From: UBA3210 sp963610315
GTDB lineage: Bacteria > Bacillota_I > Bacilli_A > RFN20 > CAG-449
Length of the DNA: 42,708 nucleotides
Assembly: GCA_963610315.1 (NCBI GenBank)
Contig: CAVDMV010000015.1
Coordinates: forward strand, 1 to 42,708
Reading direction: 5' to 3'
Part shown: positions 1 through 8,942 of the stretch, piece after piece
Position numbering within the stretch: position 1 is the first letter of the stretch
Layout of the letters: every line of letters begins with the position of its first letter
Notes under the pieces: generated by a model
The model's input: only the letters and a program-made list of their open reading frames with translations
What the model was told of the DNA's origin: nothing
Database searches by the model: none
Translations under genes and position numbers: made by a program

Positions 1-2
1 TA

Positions 3-539
3 ATTCCAATTGTGCTATTTTCTCTTTTTGGATGTAATAACAAATATGATCATGAGGAGATGACAAATAATCATTTGGAAAGATTATATAATGATTATAA
101 TAAGAAAAAGATAGATTATAATTATGTTGATTTCGTATTTAATTCTGATTTTGTTACATCAACTTTCTCTTTAACAGGGTCTTTTGAAAAAGGTTATTAT
201 TTTGGTATAAAAGCGTGTGTGCTAGATGCTGCTTGGGATGAAAACTGTTATAAATATCATTATCAATATGACTTATTTTATGAATGCGAATTGGATAAAA
301 TATATGATGCTTATAAAAATAAATCTGATATGTTTAATAATAATGATGAAACGGATTTTAAATTTTCATTAGATAATTATCCTATTTTCTATATTAGTCT
401 TATATATAATGAGTCTAATAGCAAAATAGAATACGAAATACAATATGATGAGAATTATATGGTAAGTCAAATATATCAAACACGATATTACAAAAATGAA
501 GTAATAACGTCTTTTTCATTAAGTATATCATATAGATAA
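3..539 (+). CDS. lipoprotein of unknown function, 5' end outside the window
   Basis: The frame is open to the left edge, so the true start lies upstream. The first visible residues are hydrophobic and run into LFSLFGC, a lipobox whose Cys would be lipidated, so this is the tail of a type II signal peptide. The remaining ~165 residues are polar and rich in Asn, Tyr and Asp with no helix long enough for a membrane span, as expected for a surface-anchored protein. I recognise no family. A GTG at 12 is possible as a start but would cut the signal peptide, so I treat the gene as partial. It ends in TAA and is followed by a terminator. Confidence 0.75.
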   Translation: MPIVLFSLFGCNNKYDHEEMTNNHLERLYNDYNKKKIDYNYVDFVFNSDFVTSTFSLTGSFEKGYYFGIKACVLDAAWDENCYKYHYQYDLFYECELDKIYDAYKNKSDMFNNNDETDFKFSLDNYPIFYISLIYNESNSKIEYEIQYDENYMVSQIYQTRYYKNEVITSFSLSISYR

Positions 540-547
540 ATTTATTG

Positions 548-576
548 GCTTCAATTTTATAAATTGGAGCTTTTTA
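548..576 (+). terminator. intrinsic terminator after the partial lipoprotein gene
   Basis: GCTTCAATTT pairs with AAATTGGAGC (one G-T pair) and is followed by five Ts. It lies nine bases past the stop codon. Confidence 0.75.
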
Positions 577-714
577 ATTGGATTGATTTGTGTTTTAATC
601 AAATATTTATTAGTTAATTTTATAGTATCTTATTAGTATTTTAACTTTAATTTTCTTAAAATAAAATCTATGTAATTTTAATAATTTATTATTAAAAACG
701 TTATTAGATTAGTA

Positions 715-720
715 TATAAT
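715..720 (+). promoter_or_regulatory. -10 element for pcrA-gatCAB
   Basis: A perfect TATAAT lies 27 bases before the chosen pcrA start. Transcription would begin near 727, leaving a short leader holding the GAGGAA ribosome site. The -35 position (about 692-697, TTAAAA) is poor. Confidence 0.5.
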
Positions 721-747
721 ATTGAAAGTATGAAACGTGAGGAACTT

Positions 748-2970
748 ATGGAAGAATTTTTAGATAGATTAAATGTAGAACAATATAAAGGTGCAACTTC
801 TAAAGCACAATATATTAGAATTATTGCCGGCGCAGGAAGTGGTAAGACTAGCGTCCTAACTAGTAGAATTGCTTATTTAATCTCTCATGAATGTGTCTTT
901 CCTTCGACTATTATGGCTGTTACTTTTACAAATAAAGCCGCGAATGAAATTAAAGCGAGAGTTAATAAAGTGGTTGGAGTAGAAAATGGCTCAAGAATGT
1001 TTTTAGGTACCATTCATTCGTGGTGTGCAAGATTTTTAAGACAAGAAGCTTGTCATATTTCCTTTCCAAAGAATTTTACAATCCTCGATGAAGAAGATTG
1101 TAAAAACATTATGAAAGAAATCTTCTCAACTAAATATAACTTACCAAGAAATGATCCTAATATTGGTAAATGTTTAAACTGGATTTCCGGTAAAAAGATG
1201 AGAGGACAAAGTTACGACGATATTAAAGATATTAATTATCCTAATCCTGAACTTAAATCATATCTAAATTATTTTAAAGATTATACCGAAGTATTAAATG
1301 AAAGACATTCATTAGATTTTGATGATTTATTACTTAAATCTATTGATATATTAAATGATGAATCTAATGGAGTAAGAGAAAGATATACTAAATATATTCG
1401 TCATATCTTAGTCGATGAATTTCAAGATATCAATGATGTTCAATTTAAATTAATTGAATTATTAATGAATAAAGATACATCTTTATATGTTGTTGGTGAT
1501 CCAGATCAAACTATTTATACTTGGAGAGGGGCAAACCATCGTCTCATTCTTGATTTAGAAGACCTTATTAAAGATATAAATAAGGACGCTAAATTAGAAT
1601 CAATTTATTTAAATCAAAATTATCGTTCAACTAAAGAAATCTTAAAAGTCTCTAATGCACTTATTGATAATAATAAAGAAAGACTAAAAAAGAATCTTTT
1701 CTCAAATGGAGAAGAAGGAAACAAAGTTAAATTCTTTAATTCAAGAAGCTCTAAAGAAGAAGGTACTCGAGTTGTAGAAAAAATTATTGATTTACATAAA
1801 ACTGGTATATCTTATAAAAATATCGCGATTTTATATCGAAATAACGCTTCTTCAAGTATTGTTGAAACTGAACTAGCGAATTATCGTATCCCTTATAAAA
1901 TATTTGGTGGTATCAAATTCTATCAACGCGCTGAAATTAAAGATATCGTTTCTTATTTCAAATTAATCGCGAATCCTTCTGATGATACTGCGTTTTTAAG
2001 AATTATTAATGTTCCGAAAAGAAATATTGGTCCTACTGCGACTGAAGAATTAATTTCAGAAGCTAAAGCAGTTGGTCAAAATTATTTCTTGTATTTAAAA
2101 GAAAATATTAATTCATGTTCTTTAAAAGCTAAAGGTAAAGCAAGTTTCCTTAATGTCTTTAAAGAAATGCAAATAGTCGAAGAGGAAATTTCTAATGGTA
2201 ATAGAAAACTTTATAAAGTATTAGATAATTTCTTACAAAATATTAATTATTACGATTATATTAAAGAAACTTATAAAGAAGATAGTGAAGATCGAATTGA
2301 AAATATTATGCAATTATTAAATCAAGTTGATATCTTCTTAGAAAGTAATAAAAATGATACTTTCTTAGATTTTATTAATAATGCGATGTTACAAGCTTCT
2401 CAAGACGATATGAATGATAAATCTGATGGCGATTATGTTTCATTAATGACCGTTCATACCGCGAAAGGCTTAGAATTTAATTACGTATTTGTTATTAATA
2501 TGGCAGAAGGAATATTCCCTTCTATACGATCAGTCAGTGAATCTAAATTAGGTATTGAAGAAGAAAGACGTCTAGCTTATGTCGCTTTTACTCGAGCGAA
2601 AAAAGAATTATACGTTTCTTCTAATCAAGATTATTCTTTTATAAATCAATGTCCTAATTCACCTAGCCGATTTGTTAAAGAAGCAGGCATTTATACTGAA
2701 AATATCGGTCGAGTCTTAGGTACATCTAAAACTCCAACTTATGAAGCTAAATATAAGCCTGCTGGTTTAAAGCAAGTTAAGAAAACCGTGGTTAATAACG
2801 AAACTAATGGAATAACTTCGTGGGCAGTAGGTGATAAAATAGAACACGCAACATTCGGTAAAGGTGTAGTAATCGAAATAATAAATAAGCTTATTAGAAT
2901 TAAATTTGACCGTGATGAAGTAGGAACTAAAACCTTAATATCTACTCATCCATCAATTAAGAAAATTTAG
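748..2970 (+). CDS. pcrA: UvrD/PcrA-type ATP-dependent DNA helicase
   Basis: A superfamily 1 3'-5' helicase used in repair and replication-fork maintenance. Motifs appear in the expected order: Walker A GAGSGKT near residue 28, TFTNKAANEI (Ia), DEFQD near residue 222 (Walker B), GDPDQTIYTWRGA (III), NQNYRS (IV), TVHTAKGLEF (V) and RLAYVAFTRAKKEL (VI). The C-terminus carries the small basic Tudor-like end typical of PcrA (GDKIEHATFGKGVV). At 740 aa it is full length. I chose ATG 748 because GAGGAA lies just upstream. An ATG at 730 in the same frame would sit almost on the transcription start. gatC follows after 8 bp. In Bacillus ligA lies between pcrA and gatCAB; here it is absent. Confidence 0.95.
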   Translation: MEEFLDRLNVEQYKGATSKAQYIRIIAGAGSGKTSVLTSRIAYLISHECVFPSTIMAVTFTNKAANEIKARVNKVVGVENGSRMFLGTIHSWCARFLRQEACHISFPKNFTILDEEDCKNIMKEIFSTKYNLPRNDPNIGKCLNWISGKKMRGQSYDDIKDINYPNPELKSYLNYFKDYTEVLNERHSLDFDDLLLKSIDILNDESNGVRERYTKYIRHILVDEFQDINDVQFKLIELLMNKDTSLYVVGDPDQTIYTWRGANHRLILDLEDLIKDINKDAKLESIYLNQNYRSTKEILKVSNALIDNNKERLKKNLFSNGEEGNKVKFFNSRSSKEEGTRVVEKIIDLHKTGISYKNIAILYRNNASSSIVETELANYRIPYKIFGGIKFYQRAEIKDIVSYFKLIANPSDDTAFLRIINVPKRNIGPTATEELISEAKAVGQNYFLYLKENINSCSLKAKGKASFLNVFKEMQIVEEEISNGNRKLYKVLDNFLQNINYYDYIKETYKEDSEDRIENIMQLLNQVDIFLESNKNDTFLDFINNAMLQASQDDMNDKSDGDYVSLMTVHTAKGLEFNYVFVINMAEGIFPSIRSVSESKLGIEEERRLAYVAFTRAKKELYVSSNQDYSFINQCPNSPSRFVKEAGIYTENIGRVLGTSKTPTYEAKYKPAGLKQVKKTVVNNETNGITSWAVGDKIEHATFGKGVVIEIINKLIRIKFDRDEVGTKTLISTHPSIKKI

Positions 2971-2978
2971 GAGGATAT

Positions 2979-3275
2979 ATGGTTAAATACGATATTGAAT
3001 TATTAAAAAAATGTGCGAATAACTTAATGTTTGATATGTCTAGTGAACAATATGAATTACTTTTAAAAGAATTTGATGTCATCACTAAACAAATGGAAGT
3101 TCTTGGAGAAATTGAAGGTCTTGATAACATTACTCCAATGACTTTCCCATTTGATGTAACTACTTCTTATTTAAGAGAAGACGTTCCTGAAGATGGTTTA
3201 AGTAAAGAAGAAGTATTAAGAAACGCAAAAGACATTGTGGAAGGACAAATTAAACTTCCAAAGGTGGTAGGCTAA
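2979..3275 (+). CDS. gatC: Asp/Glu-tRNA amidotransferase subunit C
   Basis: Small 98-aa subunit that stabilises the GatA-GatB complex, which converts mischarged Glu-tRNA(Gln) or Asp-tRNA(Asn) to the amide form. The C-terminal part (PMTFPFDVTTSYLREDVPEDGL) matches the GatC pattern in which a proline-rich strand precedes the LREDxP motif. The ribosome site GGAGG overlaps the pcrA stop, and gatA starts one base after the gatC stop, so the genes are probably co-translated. Length is normal for the family (about 95-100 aa). Confidence 0.93.
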   Translation: MVKYDIELLKKCANNLMFDMSSEQYELLLKEFDVITKQMEVLGEIEGLDNITPMTFPFDVTTSYLREDVPEDGLSKEEVLRNAKDIVEGQIKLPKVVG

Positions 3276-3276
3276 T

Positions 3277-4752
3277 ATGAAGTATATAGGTAAAACAATT
3301 GAAGAATTACATGACTTATTAGTCAAAAAAGAAGTGACTCCTTTAGAGTTAACGCTTGACGCACTTGAAGCATTAAAGAAAGAAGATACTAATGCTTTAG
3401 AAACTATTTGTGAAGAAGAAGCAATTAAATTTGCTTCATCATTAAAAGAACCTGAAGTAGATAATATGTTTTGGGGAATACCATATATTGCCAAAGACAA
3501 CTTCTCAACAAAAGATATCTTAACTACTGGTTCAAGTGAAATTTTAAAAGATTACGTCCCAGTTTTTGATGCGACAGTTATTAAAAAACTTAAAGATAGT
3601 AAGGCGGTTTTAATCGGGAAATCAACCTTAGATGAACTCGCAATGGGTGGAACTGGTACAACTGGTCATAAAGGTACTACATTTAACCCATATGATCCAA
3701 CTCATACTTATAAAATTGGTGGTTCATCATGTGGCAGCGCTTCTTTAGTTTCTCAAGGAATTGTTCCTTTTGCTTTAGGCTCAGATACTGGTGACTCAGT
3801 TAGAAAACCTGCTTCTTACGCAGGACTAGTCGGAATGAAACCAACTTGGGGAAGAATTTCTCGTTTTGGTTTATTCCCATTCGCTCCTTCTTTAGATCAC
3901 GTTGCTTATTTTACTAGAACAGTTAAAGATTCTGCACTTGCTCTTGAAGTTCTTGCTGGTTACGATATAGAACATGATGCAACTTCTTCACCTCGTGAAG
4001 TAGAAAAATATGCTTCAAAGATTAATGAAGATATGAAAGGTAAAAAGATTGCTTTTATTAAAGAAATTAATGAATCAATTAAAGATGAACCTATTAAACT
4101 CGGTATGGAAAAAGTTTCTTCTATCTTAAAAGAAAAAGGTGCAATAGTTGATGAAATTAGCTTTGATAGCAAACTTCTTGAAGCAATTTATCCTTGTTAT
4201 ATGATCATTTCTTGCGCAGAAGCAACTTCTAATAACGCAAATCTTGATGGTATTAAATTTGGACCACGAATTGGTGGAGAAACTTCTTATCAAGAAGTTA
4301 TGATGAAAGCGAGAACTAAGGGATTCTGTGAATTAATTAGAAGAAGATTCGTCATAGGTTCATATTCCTTATTTAAAGACAACCAAGAAGAACTCTTTAT
4401 TAGAGCGCAAAAAATTAGACATTTAATTGTTAATAAATTAAATGAAATCTATGAAAGTTATGATGCAATCATTACTCCATGTGGAGGAATTATTAGAAAT
4501 CCTTATGTTTCTAATGATGATGTCGCAAGTAGATTAGATCCTCATACGATGATTGTAGAAAACCATTTAGCTTTAGGTAATTTTGGTGGTTTACCATCTT
4601 TAACTATTCCAATGGGACTTGATAATAAATTCCCATTTGGTTGTAACATTATGACTAAAGCGTTTGATGAAGTTACTTGCTTTAGTATTGCAAGCGCTCT
4701 TGAAAGTAGCTTAGGACTTAAAAATATTTATACAAAGAAGGTGATGGACTAA
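3277..4752 (+). CDS. gatA: Asp/Glu-tRNA amidotransferase subunit A (amidase)
   Basis: Amidase-signature enzyme that releases ammonia from glutamine for transamidation on GatB. The Ser-cisSer-Lys catalytic set is visible: Lys in YIAKDNF near residue 72, GGSSCGSAS near 147 and the Ser of SDTGDSVRKPAS near 171. Most bacterial GatA proteins read SDTGGSIRQPA here; the GDSVRKPA form is, as I recall, the one in Mollicutes, which supports the taxonomic guess. At 491 aa it is full length. Its stop overlaps the gatB ATG by one base (TAATG), so translation is coupled. Confidence 0.96.
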   Translation: MKYIGKTIEELHDLLVKKEVTPLELTLDALEALKKEDTNALETICEEEAIKFASSLKEPEVDNMFWGIPYIAKDNFSTKDILTTGSSEILKDYVPVFDATVIKKLKDSKAVLIGKSTLDELAMGGTGTTGHKGTTFNPYDPTHTYKIGGSSCGSASLVSQGIVPFALGSDTGDSVRKPASYAGLVGMKPTWGRISRFGLFPFAPSLDHVAYFTRTVKDSALALEVLAGYDIEHDATSSPREVEKYASKINEDMKGKKIAFIKEINESIKDEPIKLGMEKVSSILKEKGAIVDEISFDSKLLEAIYPCYMIISCAEATSNNANLDGIKFGPRIGGETSYQEVMMKARTKGFCELIRRRFVIGSYSLFKDNQEELFIRAQKIRHLIVNKLNEIYESYDAIITPCGGIIRNPYVSNDDVASRLDPHTMIVENHLALGNFGGLPSLTIPMGLDNKFPFGCNIMTKAFDEVTCFSIASALESSLGLKNIYTKKVMD

Positions 4753-6182
4753 TGAATTTTGAAGCAGTTATTGGTATTGAAATCCACGTAGAAATGAAAA
4801 CAAAATCAAAGATGTTTTCAACAGGTAAAATCTCTTTTGGTGAAGAAGCAAATACTTGTGTTCGCCCATTAGATATCGCTTTCCCTGGTACACTGCCTAT
4901 TGTTAATAAACAAGCGGTTATTAATGCAATAAGAGTATCACATGCATTAAATATGACAATTGATCATGAATTATGGTTTGATAGAAAGAACTATTTCTAT
5001 AGTGATCTTCCTAAGGGATATCAAATTACTCAACAAGCTAGACCAATTGGTTCAAATGGTTATTTAGATATTAAATTAAGTGATGGAAGAACTAAACGTA
5101 TTGAAATTGAACGTTTACATATGGAAGAAGATACATGTATGCAACACCATATGGCAGATTATACATTACTCGATTATAACCGTGCTGGAACTCCATTAGT
5201 TGAAATTGTTTCTCGCCCAAATATTAGAAGTGGTGAAGAAGCGATGAAATATGTTGAAATGATTAAATCAATCGTCACTTACTTAGATGTTTCTGATGGT
5301 AAGATGGAAGAAGGCTCTCTTAGATGTGACGTTAACGTCTCAATTAGACCTTATGGAAGTGAAACATTTGGAACAAAAGTTGAAGTTAAGAACTTAAATT
5401 CAACCGCGAACGTTCAACGTGCAATCGATTTTGAAGTAAAAAGACAAACTAAATTATTATTAAGTGGTATACCAGTTGAACAAGAAACTAGACGTTTCGA
5501 TGAAATGAAAAAAGAGACAGTTTTAATGAGAAAAAAGACTGATGCAGTCGATTATAAATATTTCACTGAACCTAATATTGCTCCTATTAAATTAAGTGAT
5601 GAATTCGTTGATAATGCGATTAAAACAAGTAATGAACTTGCAAGTGAAAAATTCGTTAGATACGTTTCATTAGGTTTAAGTGAAGATGAAGCAAATCAAA
5701 TGTTACAAGATAAAGATTCTAGTGAATATTTTGATAAGTGTGTTAAAGAAGATCCTTCTAAAGCAAAAGCTTTCTGGAACTGGTTAAATGGTGATATTTT
5801 AGCTTACTTAAATAAGAACGCTTTAACTATTAAAGATTTAAAGGTAACTCCTGATAATTTACTCGTCTTAATTAATATGTTAGATAAAGGCGTTTTATCA
5901 TTTAATCAAGCTAGAAATGTCTTTGAAAAAATGGCACTTGATAATAAGAATGCAGAAATAATCGCAGATGAATTAGGTTTAAAACAAAATTCTGATGAAG
6001 GTGCGATTAAAGCGATTGTTGAAAAAACAATTAATGAATTCCCTCAATCAGTTATTGACTTTAAGAATGGTAAAGATAGAGCATTAGGTTTCTTAGTTGG
6101 TCAAGTTATGAAGAAAACTAAGGGTAAAGTAAACCCTCAAATTACTTCTAAACTCGTTTTAGAAATCTTAAAGAGCAAATAA
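4752..6182 (+). CDS. gatB: Asp/Glu-tRNA amidotransferase subunit B
   Basis: Recognises the mischarged tRNA, phosphorylates the amino acid and receives ammonia from GatA. The N-terminus carries the family signature VIGIEIHVEMKTKSKMFS, followed by RKNYFYSDLPKGYQITQ and the Zn-region segment EEDTCMQ. The C-terminal ~150 residues form the YqeY-like tail domain (LVGQVMKKTKGKVNPQ). The 476 aa are normal. The presence of gatCAB predicts that this organism lacks glutaminyl- or asparaginyl-tRNA synthetase, or both. The next gene starts one base after the stop. Confidence 0.96.
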   Translation: MNFEAVIGIEIHVEMKTKSKMFSTGKISFGEEANTCVRPLDIAFPGTLPIVNKQAVINAIRVSHALNMTIDHELWFDRKNYFYSDLPKGYQITQQARPIGSNGYLDIKLSDGRTKRIEIERLHMEEDTCMQHHMADYTLLDYNRAGTPLVEIVSRPNIRSGEEAMKYVEMIKSIVTYLDVSDGKMEEGSLRCDVNVSIRPYGSETFGTKVEVKNLNSTANVQRAIDFEVKRQTKLLLSGIPVEQETRRFDEMKKETVLMRKKTDAVDYKYFTEPNIAPIKLSDEFVDNAIKTSNELASEKFVRYVSLGLSEDEANQMLQDKDSSEYFDKCVKEDPSKAKAFWNWLNGDILAYLNKNALTIKDLKVTPDNLLVLINMLDKGVLSFNQARNVFEKMALDNKNAEIIADELGLKQNSDEGAIKAIVEKTINEFPQSVIDFKNGKDRALGFLVGQVMKKTKGKVNPQITSKLVLEILKSK

Positions 6183-6183
6183 T

Positions 6184-6735
6184 ATGAAATATTTAATGCT
6201 ATTTGTTGATGGAGTAGAAGATGTTGAAGCATTAACTCCATTAGATGTTTTATTAAGAGGTAAAGAAGAAGTTATTAAAGCTAGTTTAATGGGAAGAAAT
6301 GAGGTTGTTACTAAATGTAATAATCATCTTTATATTGAAAATTTAATTGAAGATATTAAAGATTATTCTTCTTTTGATGGTCTTATTATTCCGGGAGGTC
6401 CTGGTTCATTTAAGATTATGGCTTTTAAAAACATAGTTAATGAAATTATTACTTATTTTGCTTCGAATAATAAATTAGTCGCTTCAATATGCGCCGCGCC
6501 AATGCTAGTCGGTCGATTAGGATATTTTCAAAATAGAAATTATGTTGTTCATCCTGGATTTGAAGATCAAATTGTTGGAGGTACTTATTTAAGAAATGAA
6601 GGCGTAGTAACTGACGGAAATTTTATAACTGCTAAAGCAATGGGATATTCATTTGCTTTCGCTTTAGAAATTTATCGATATTTCCATGGTGAAGAAGAAA
6701 CTAAAAAATTAGAATCATCTTGTAAAGGTGAATAA
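6184..6735 (+). CDS. DJ-1/PfpI family protein
   Basis: A 183-aa single-domain protein of the class I glutamine amidotransferase-like fold. The nucleophile elbow is clear: ASICAAPM with Cys near residue 103, preceded by LIIPGGPGS, which normally supplies the Glu/backbone partner loop. Family members act as glyoxalase/deglycase, chaperone or redox-sensing proteins; the sequence does not say which. It starts one base after gatB and is the last gene of the pcrA-gatCAB operon, closed by a strong terminator. The position may be lineage-specific rather than functional. Confidence 0.9.
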   Translation: MKYLMLFVDGVEDVEALTPLDVLLRGKEEVIKASLMGRNEVVTKCNNHLYIENLIEDIKDYSSFDGLIIPGGPGSFKIMAFKNIVNEIITYFASNNKLVASICAAPMLVGRLGYFQNRNYVVHPGFEDQIVGGTYLRNEGVVTDGNFITAKAMGYSFAFALEIYRYFHGEEETKKLESSCKGE

Positions 6736-6760
6736 AAGGTCTACTTGTAGACCTTTTTTT
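6736..6760 (+). terminator. intrinsic terminator ending the pcrA-gatCAB operon
   Basis: AAGGTCTAC-TT-GTAGACCTT followed by a run of Ts, immediately after the DJ-1/PfpI stop codon. Confidence 0.9.
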
Positions 6761-6813
6761 GTTAGAAAAAAATAAAATAATAAGGTTTTAACGTAAAAAC
6801 TAATACTACGAAA

Positions 6814-6840
6814 GAAAAAAGATGTTACTTTCGTAACATC
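6814..6840 (-). terminator. intrinsic terminator of rimM-trmD
   Basis: On the minus strand GATGTTAC-GAAA-GTAACATC is followed by six Ts. A perfect 8-bp stem with a GNRA tetraloop. The first hairpin base is the last base of the trmD TAG stop. Confidence 0.92.
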
Positions 6841-7619
6841 TATTTATCTTTCTTAATAAATTTAGCTCCTTTAGTTAAAGCTTCTTCCTCCCATTTAGGG
6901 AATATTCCATTATCTAAATCGTTAAGTAATTTTATATCTTCTTTAGTCATTTGATATTTTTCGAACATATCAGGTCGATATAGACGAGTTAGATATAAAG
7001 ATTCTCTTTGACGATATTTTCTTATTGCTTCATGATTTCCTGAAAAGAGAATATCAGGAATCTTATCACCTTCATAATCATAAGGGAAAGTGTATTGACG
7101 GTATTCTAGTAAGCCGTTATTAAATGATTCTTCGGAAGTGGATTCTTCAGCGATTACTCCTTTAATTAGTCGAATAATAGAATCACTCATCGCCATAACT
7201 GGTACTTCTCCACCAGTAAGAATATAATCACCAATCGAAACTAATTCATCGACATATTTATTAAATCTTTCATCAATTCCTTCATAATGTCCGCAGACGA
7301 AGATTAAATGATCTTTAGAAGATAATTCAATTGCTTTTTCTTGATTAAATGTCTTTCCGCGAGGAGAAGTCATTAAAGTATATGAATTATCTTTTTTGAC
7401 TGATTTTAATGCATCTAAAACAGGTTGAACTTTCATAATTAAACCTGCTCCTCCACCGGTAGGATAATCATCAACACGATGATTCTTATCTAAAGTAAAA
7501 TCACGGATATTAACTATTTCAAATTCAATTAATCCTTTGGCAATACCTCTTTTAATAATTGAATTAGAAAGAAAAGAAGTAAACATATCAGGAAATAAGG
7601 TTAAAATAGTGATTTTCAT
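6840..7619 (-). CDS. trmD: tRNA (guanine-N1)-methyltransferase
   Basis: SPOUT-class methyltransferase that makes m1G37 in tRNAs with G36, which prevents +1 frameshifting. The trefoil-knot SAM site is seen in FVCGHYEGIDERF and SIGDYILTGGE. The N-terminus (ITILTLFPDMF) and the DDYPTGGGAGL loop are also typical. At 259 aa it is slightly longer than the E. coli enzyme. Its ATG overlaps the rimM stop (TAATG), so the two are translationally coupled. Ends in TAG directly on a terminator. Confidence 0.96.
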   Translation of the reverse strand: MKITILTLFPDMFTSFLSNSIIKRGIAKGLIEFEIVNIRDFTLDKNHRVDDYPTGGGAGLIMKVQPVLDALKSVKKDNSYTLMTSPRGKTFNQEKAIELSSKDHLIFVCGHYEGIDERFNKYVDELVSIGDYILTGGEVPVMAMSDSIIRLIKGVIAEESTSEESFNNGLLEYRQYTFPYDYEGDKIPDILFSGNHEAIRKYRQRESLYLTRLYRPDMFEKYQMTKEDIKLLNDLDNGIFPKWEEEALTKGAKFIKKDK

Positions 7620-8131
7620 TAATCGACCATCCCATCAATTAAAGTAACTTCAATTCTTTTATTGGCTAAATCAACTTTTTTAATAAAAGCTCCAATATAA
7701 GGAATTAATATTTCTTTTTTGTTCTTTAATTGAACTCTTAAGGAACGTCTACCAACATAATCATTAATTTCAATTACTTTACCAACGTTACCTCTTTTTT
7801 CGTCGATGACATTGAGGTTAACTAAATCACAGAAATAATAACTACCTTCTTCAAGAGGAGGGAGTTCTTCTTTGTTCGCGAATATCTTACTACCTAATAA
7901 AGGAGTAATTGATTCAATAGTTGGATATTCTTCAAAAGTGACATAATCAAAACCTTGATAGAAATAATAATCACTGACAGTGACTTTAATTTCTTCACCT
8001 TGTTTAGTTTCGATATAGACATTATTTCCTTTTTTATATCTAGTAGGAGCAAAATCAGTTTGTGAAAATACTTTGACACAACCTTTTAATCCTTGTGTTT
8101 TTAAAATTGTTCCAATAATTAATTTAGTCAT
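7619..8131 (-). CDS. rimM: 16S rRNA processing/30S maturation factor RimM
   Basis: 170-aa assembly factor for the 30S head. The N-terminal RimM barrel begins with IIGTILKTQGLKGCVKV, and a PRC-barrel domain follows from about residue 95 (VDEKRGNVGKVIEINDYVGRR, with the late IPYIGAFIKKVD motif). GGAGG lies six bases before the ATG. The usual order rpsP-khpA-rimM-trmD is kept, but a terminator separates khpA from rimM, so this pair probably has a separate transcript or relies on read-through. Confidence 0.94.
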   Translation of the reverse strand: MTKLIIGTILKTQGLKGCVKVFSQTDFAPTRYKKGNNVYIETKQGEEIKVTVSDYYFYQGFDYVTFEEYPTIESITPLLGSKIFANKEELPPLEEGSYYFCDLVNLNVIDEKRGNVGKVIEINDYVGRRSLRVQLKNKKEILIPYIGAFIKKVDLANKRIEVTLIDGMVD

Positions 8132-8157
8132 AATTACCTCCGGTTCATATTAATTAA

Positions 8158-8163
8158 ATTATA
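8158..8163 (-). promoter_or_regulatory. possible -10 element for rimM-trmD
   Basis: Minus-strand TATAAT between the khpA terminator and the rimM ribosome site. The matching -35 region is only a T-run, so this is a weak call. Confidence 0.4.
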
Positions 8164-8175
8164 TAGAAATAACTC

Positions 8176-8200
8176 GAAAATAAAAAGTCCCGAAGGACTT
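8176..8200 (-). terminator. terminator between khpA and rimM
   Basis: Minus strand AAGTCC-TTCG-GGACTT followed by TTTATTTT. The UUCG-type tetraloop makes this a stable hairpin inside what is usually one operon. Confidence 0.8.
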
Positions 8201-8205
8201 AATAT

Positions 8206-8466
8206 TTATTTTGCTTCAACTTCTTCAGAAACGAATTTAATATGAACTCTTTCTGAATTTGTTTTACCAGCAATGCTTAAGACTTCTCTTAATGCATCTG
8301 CAGTAGAACCACGTTTACCGATTAATCTACCAGCATCGTCTTTTTCGCATTTGATTACGAATGTGCGATCTTTCTTATTTTCATTTTCAAGTTCAGTAAT
8401 TTCAATCTTTTCTGGATGAGAAACGATTGGATCAATGATCTTGTGGATAGCGACTATGTAATCCAT
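8206..8466 (-). CDS. khpA: KH-domain RNA-binding protein KhpA (YlqC family)
   Basis: Single KH domain of 86 aa. The RNA-binding GxxG loop is visible as IGKRGSTADALREVL. KhpA pairs with KhpB to bind small RNAs and affects cell division in Gram-positives. I start at ATG 8466 (MDYIVAIHKI), which has GGAG about eight bases upstream. An in-frame TTG at 8481 abuts the rpsP stop but lacks a ribosome site. Position right behind rpsP is the standard Firmicute arrangement. Confidence 0.92.
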   Translation of the reverse strand: MDYIVAIHKIIDPIVSHPEKIEITELENENKKDRTFVIKCEKDDAGRLIGKRGSTADALREVLSIAGKTNSERVHIKFVSEEVEAK

Positions 8467-8481
8467 AATTACTATCTCCAA

Positions 8482-8760
8482 TTACTTAGAAGCTTTTTTT
8501 GAAGCGAATTCTTTCATGATGCCTGCATCTGAAAGTAAAGATCTAACTGTGTCTGATGGTTTAGCACCTTTTTCTAACCAAGCTAAGATTTTTTCATTTT
8601 CTAATTTGATTGAAGGTGTATTACCTTGAGCTTTTGGATCATAATAACCAACTTGTTCAATGTAACGGCCATCACGTGAGAAACGTGAATCTGCAACTAC
8701 AATTCTATAAGATGGGTCATCATGACGACCAGTTCTTGTTAATCTAATTTTTACTGCCAT
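8482..8760 (-). CDS. rpsP: 30S ribosomal protein S16
   Basis: 92-aa ribosomal protein with the diagnostic N-terminus MAVKIRLTRTGRHDDPSYRI followed by VADSRFSRDGRYIEQVGYYDP and the C-terminal segment WLEKGAKPSDTVRSLL. It has a strong AGGAGG ribosome site and is the first gene after a near-consensus promoter. It leads the rpsP-khpA transcript. Confidence 0.98.
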   Translation of the reverse strand: MAVKIRLTRTGRHDDPSYRIVVADSRFSRDGRYIEQVGYYDPKAQGNTPSIKLENEKILAWLEKGAKPSDTVRSLLSDAGIMKEFASKKASK

Positions 8761-8788
8761 AAATATATCCTCCTTAGGCTACTCGATA

Positions 8789-8817
8789 ATAATATAGGTA
8801 TTTAAAGATACTGTCAA
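8789..8817 (-). promoter_or_regulatory. sigma-A promoter of rpsP
   Basis: Minus strand TTGACA (8817-8812), 17-bp spacer, TATTAT (8794-8789), with the start point expected about 20 bases before the rpsP ribosome site. Near-consensus and well placed. Confidence 0.88.
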
Positions 8818-8942
8818 GTATTTTTACTTAACATTTAAAAATATTTTTTACATATCTATATTATATAAGTGACTTTTATTAGTTGTAAGTGATACAAAAT
8901 AAGGAAAATGATAAAATATTGTTGCTTCTATTTATTCATAAT

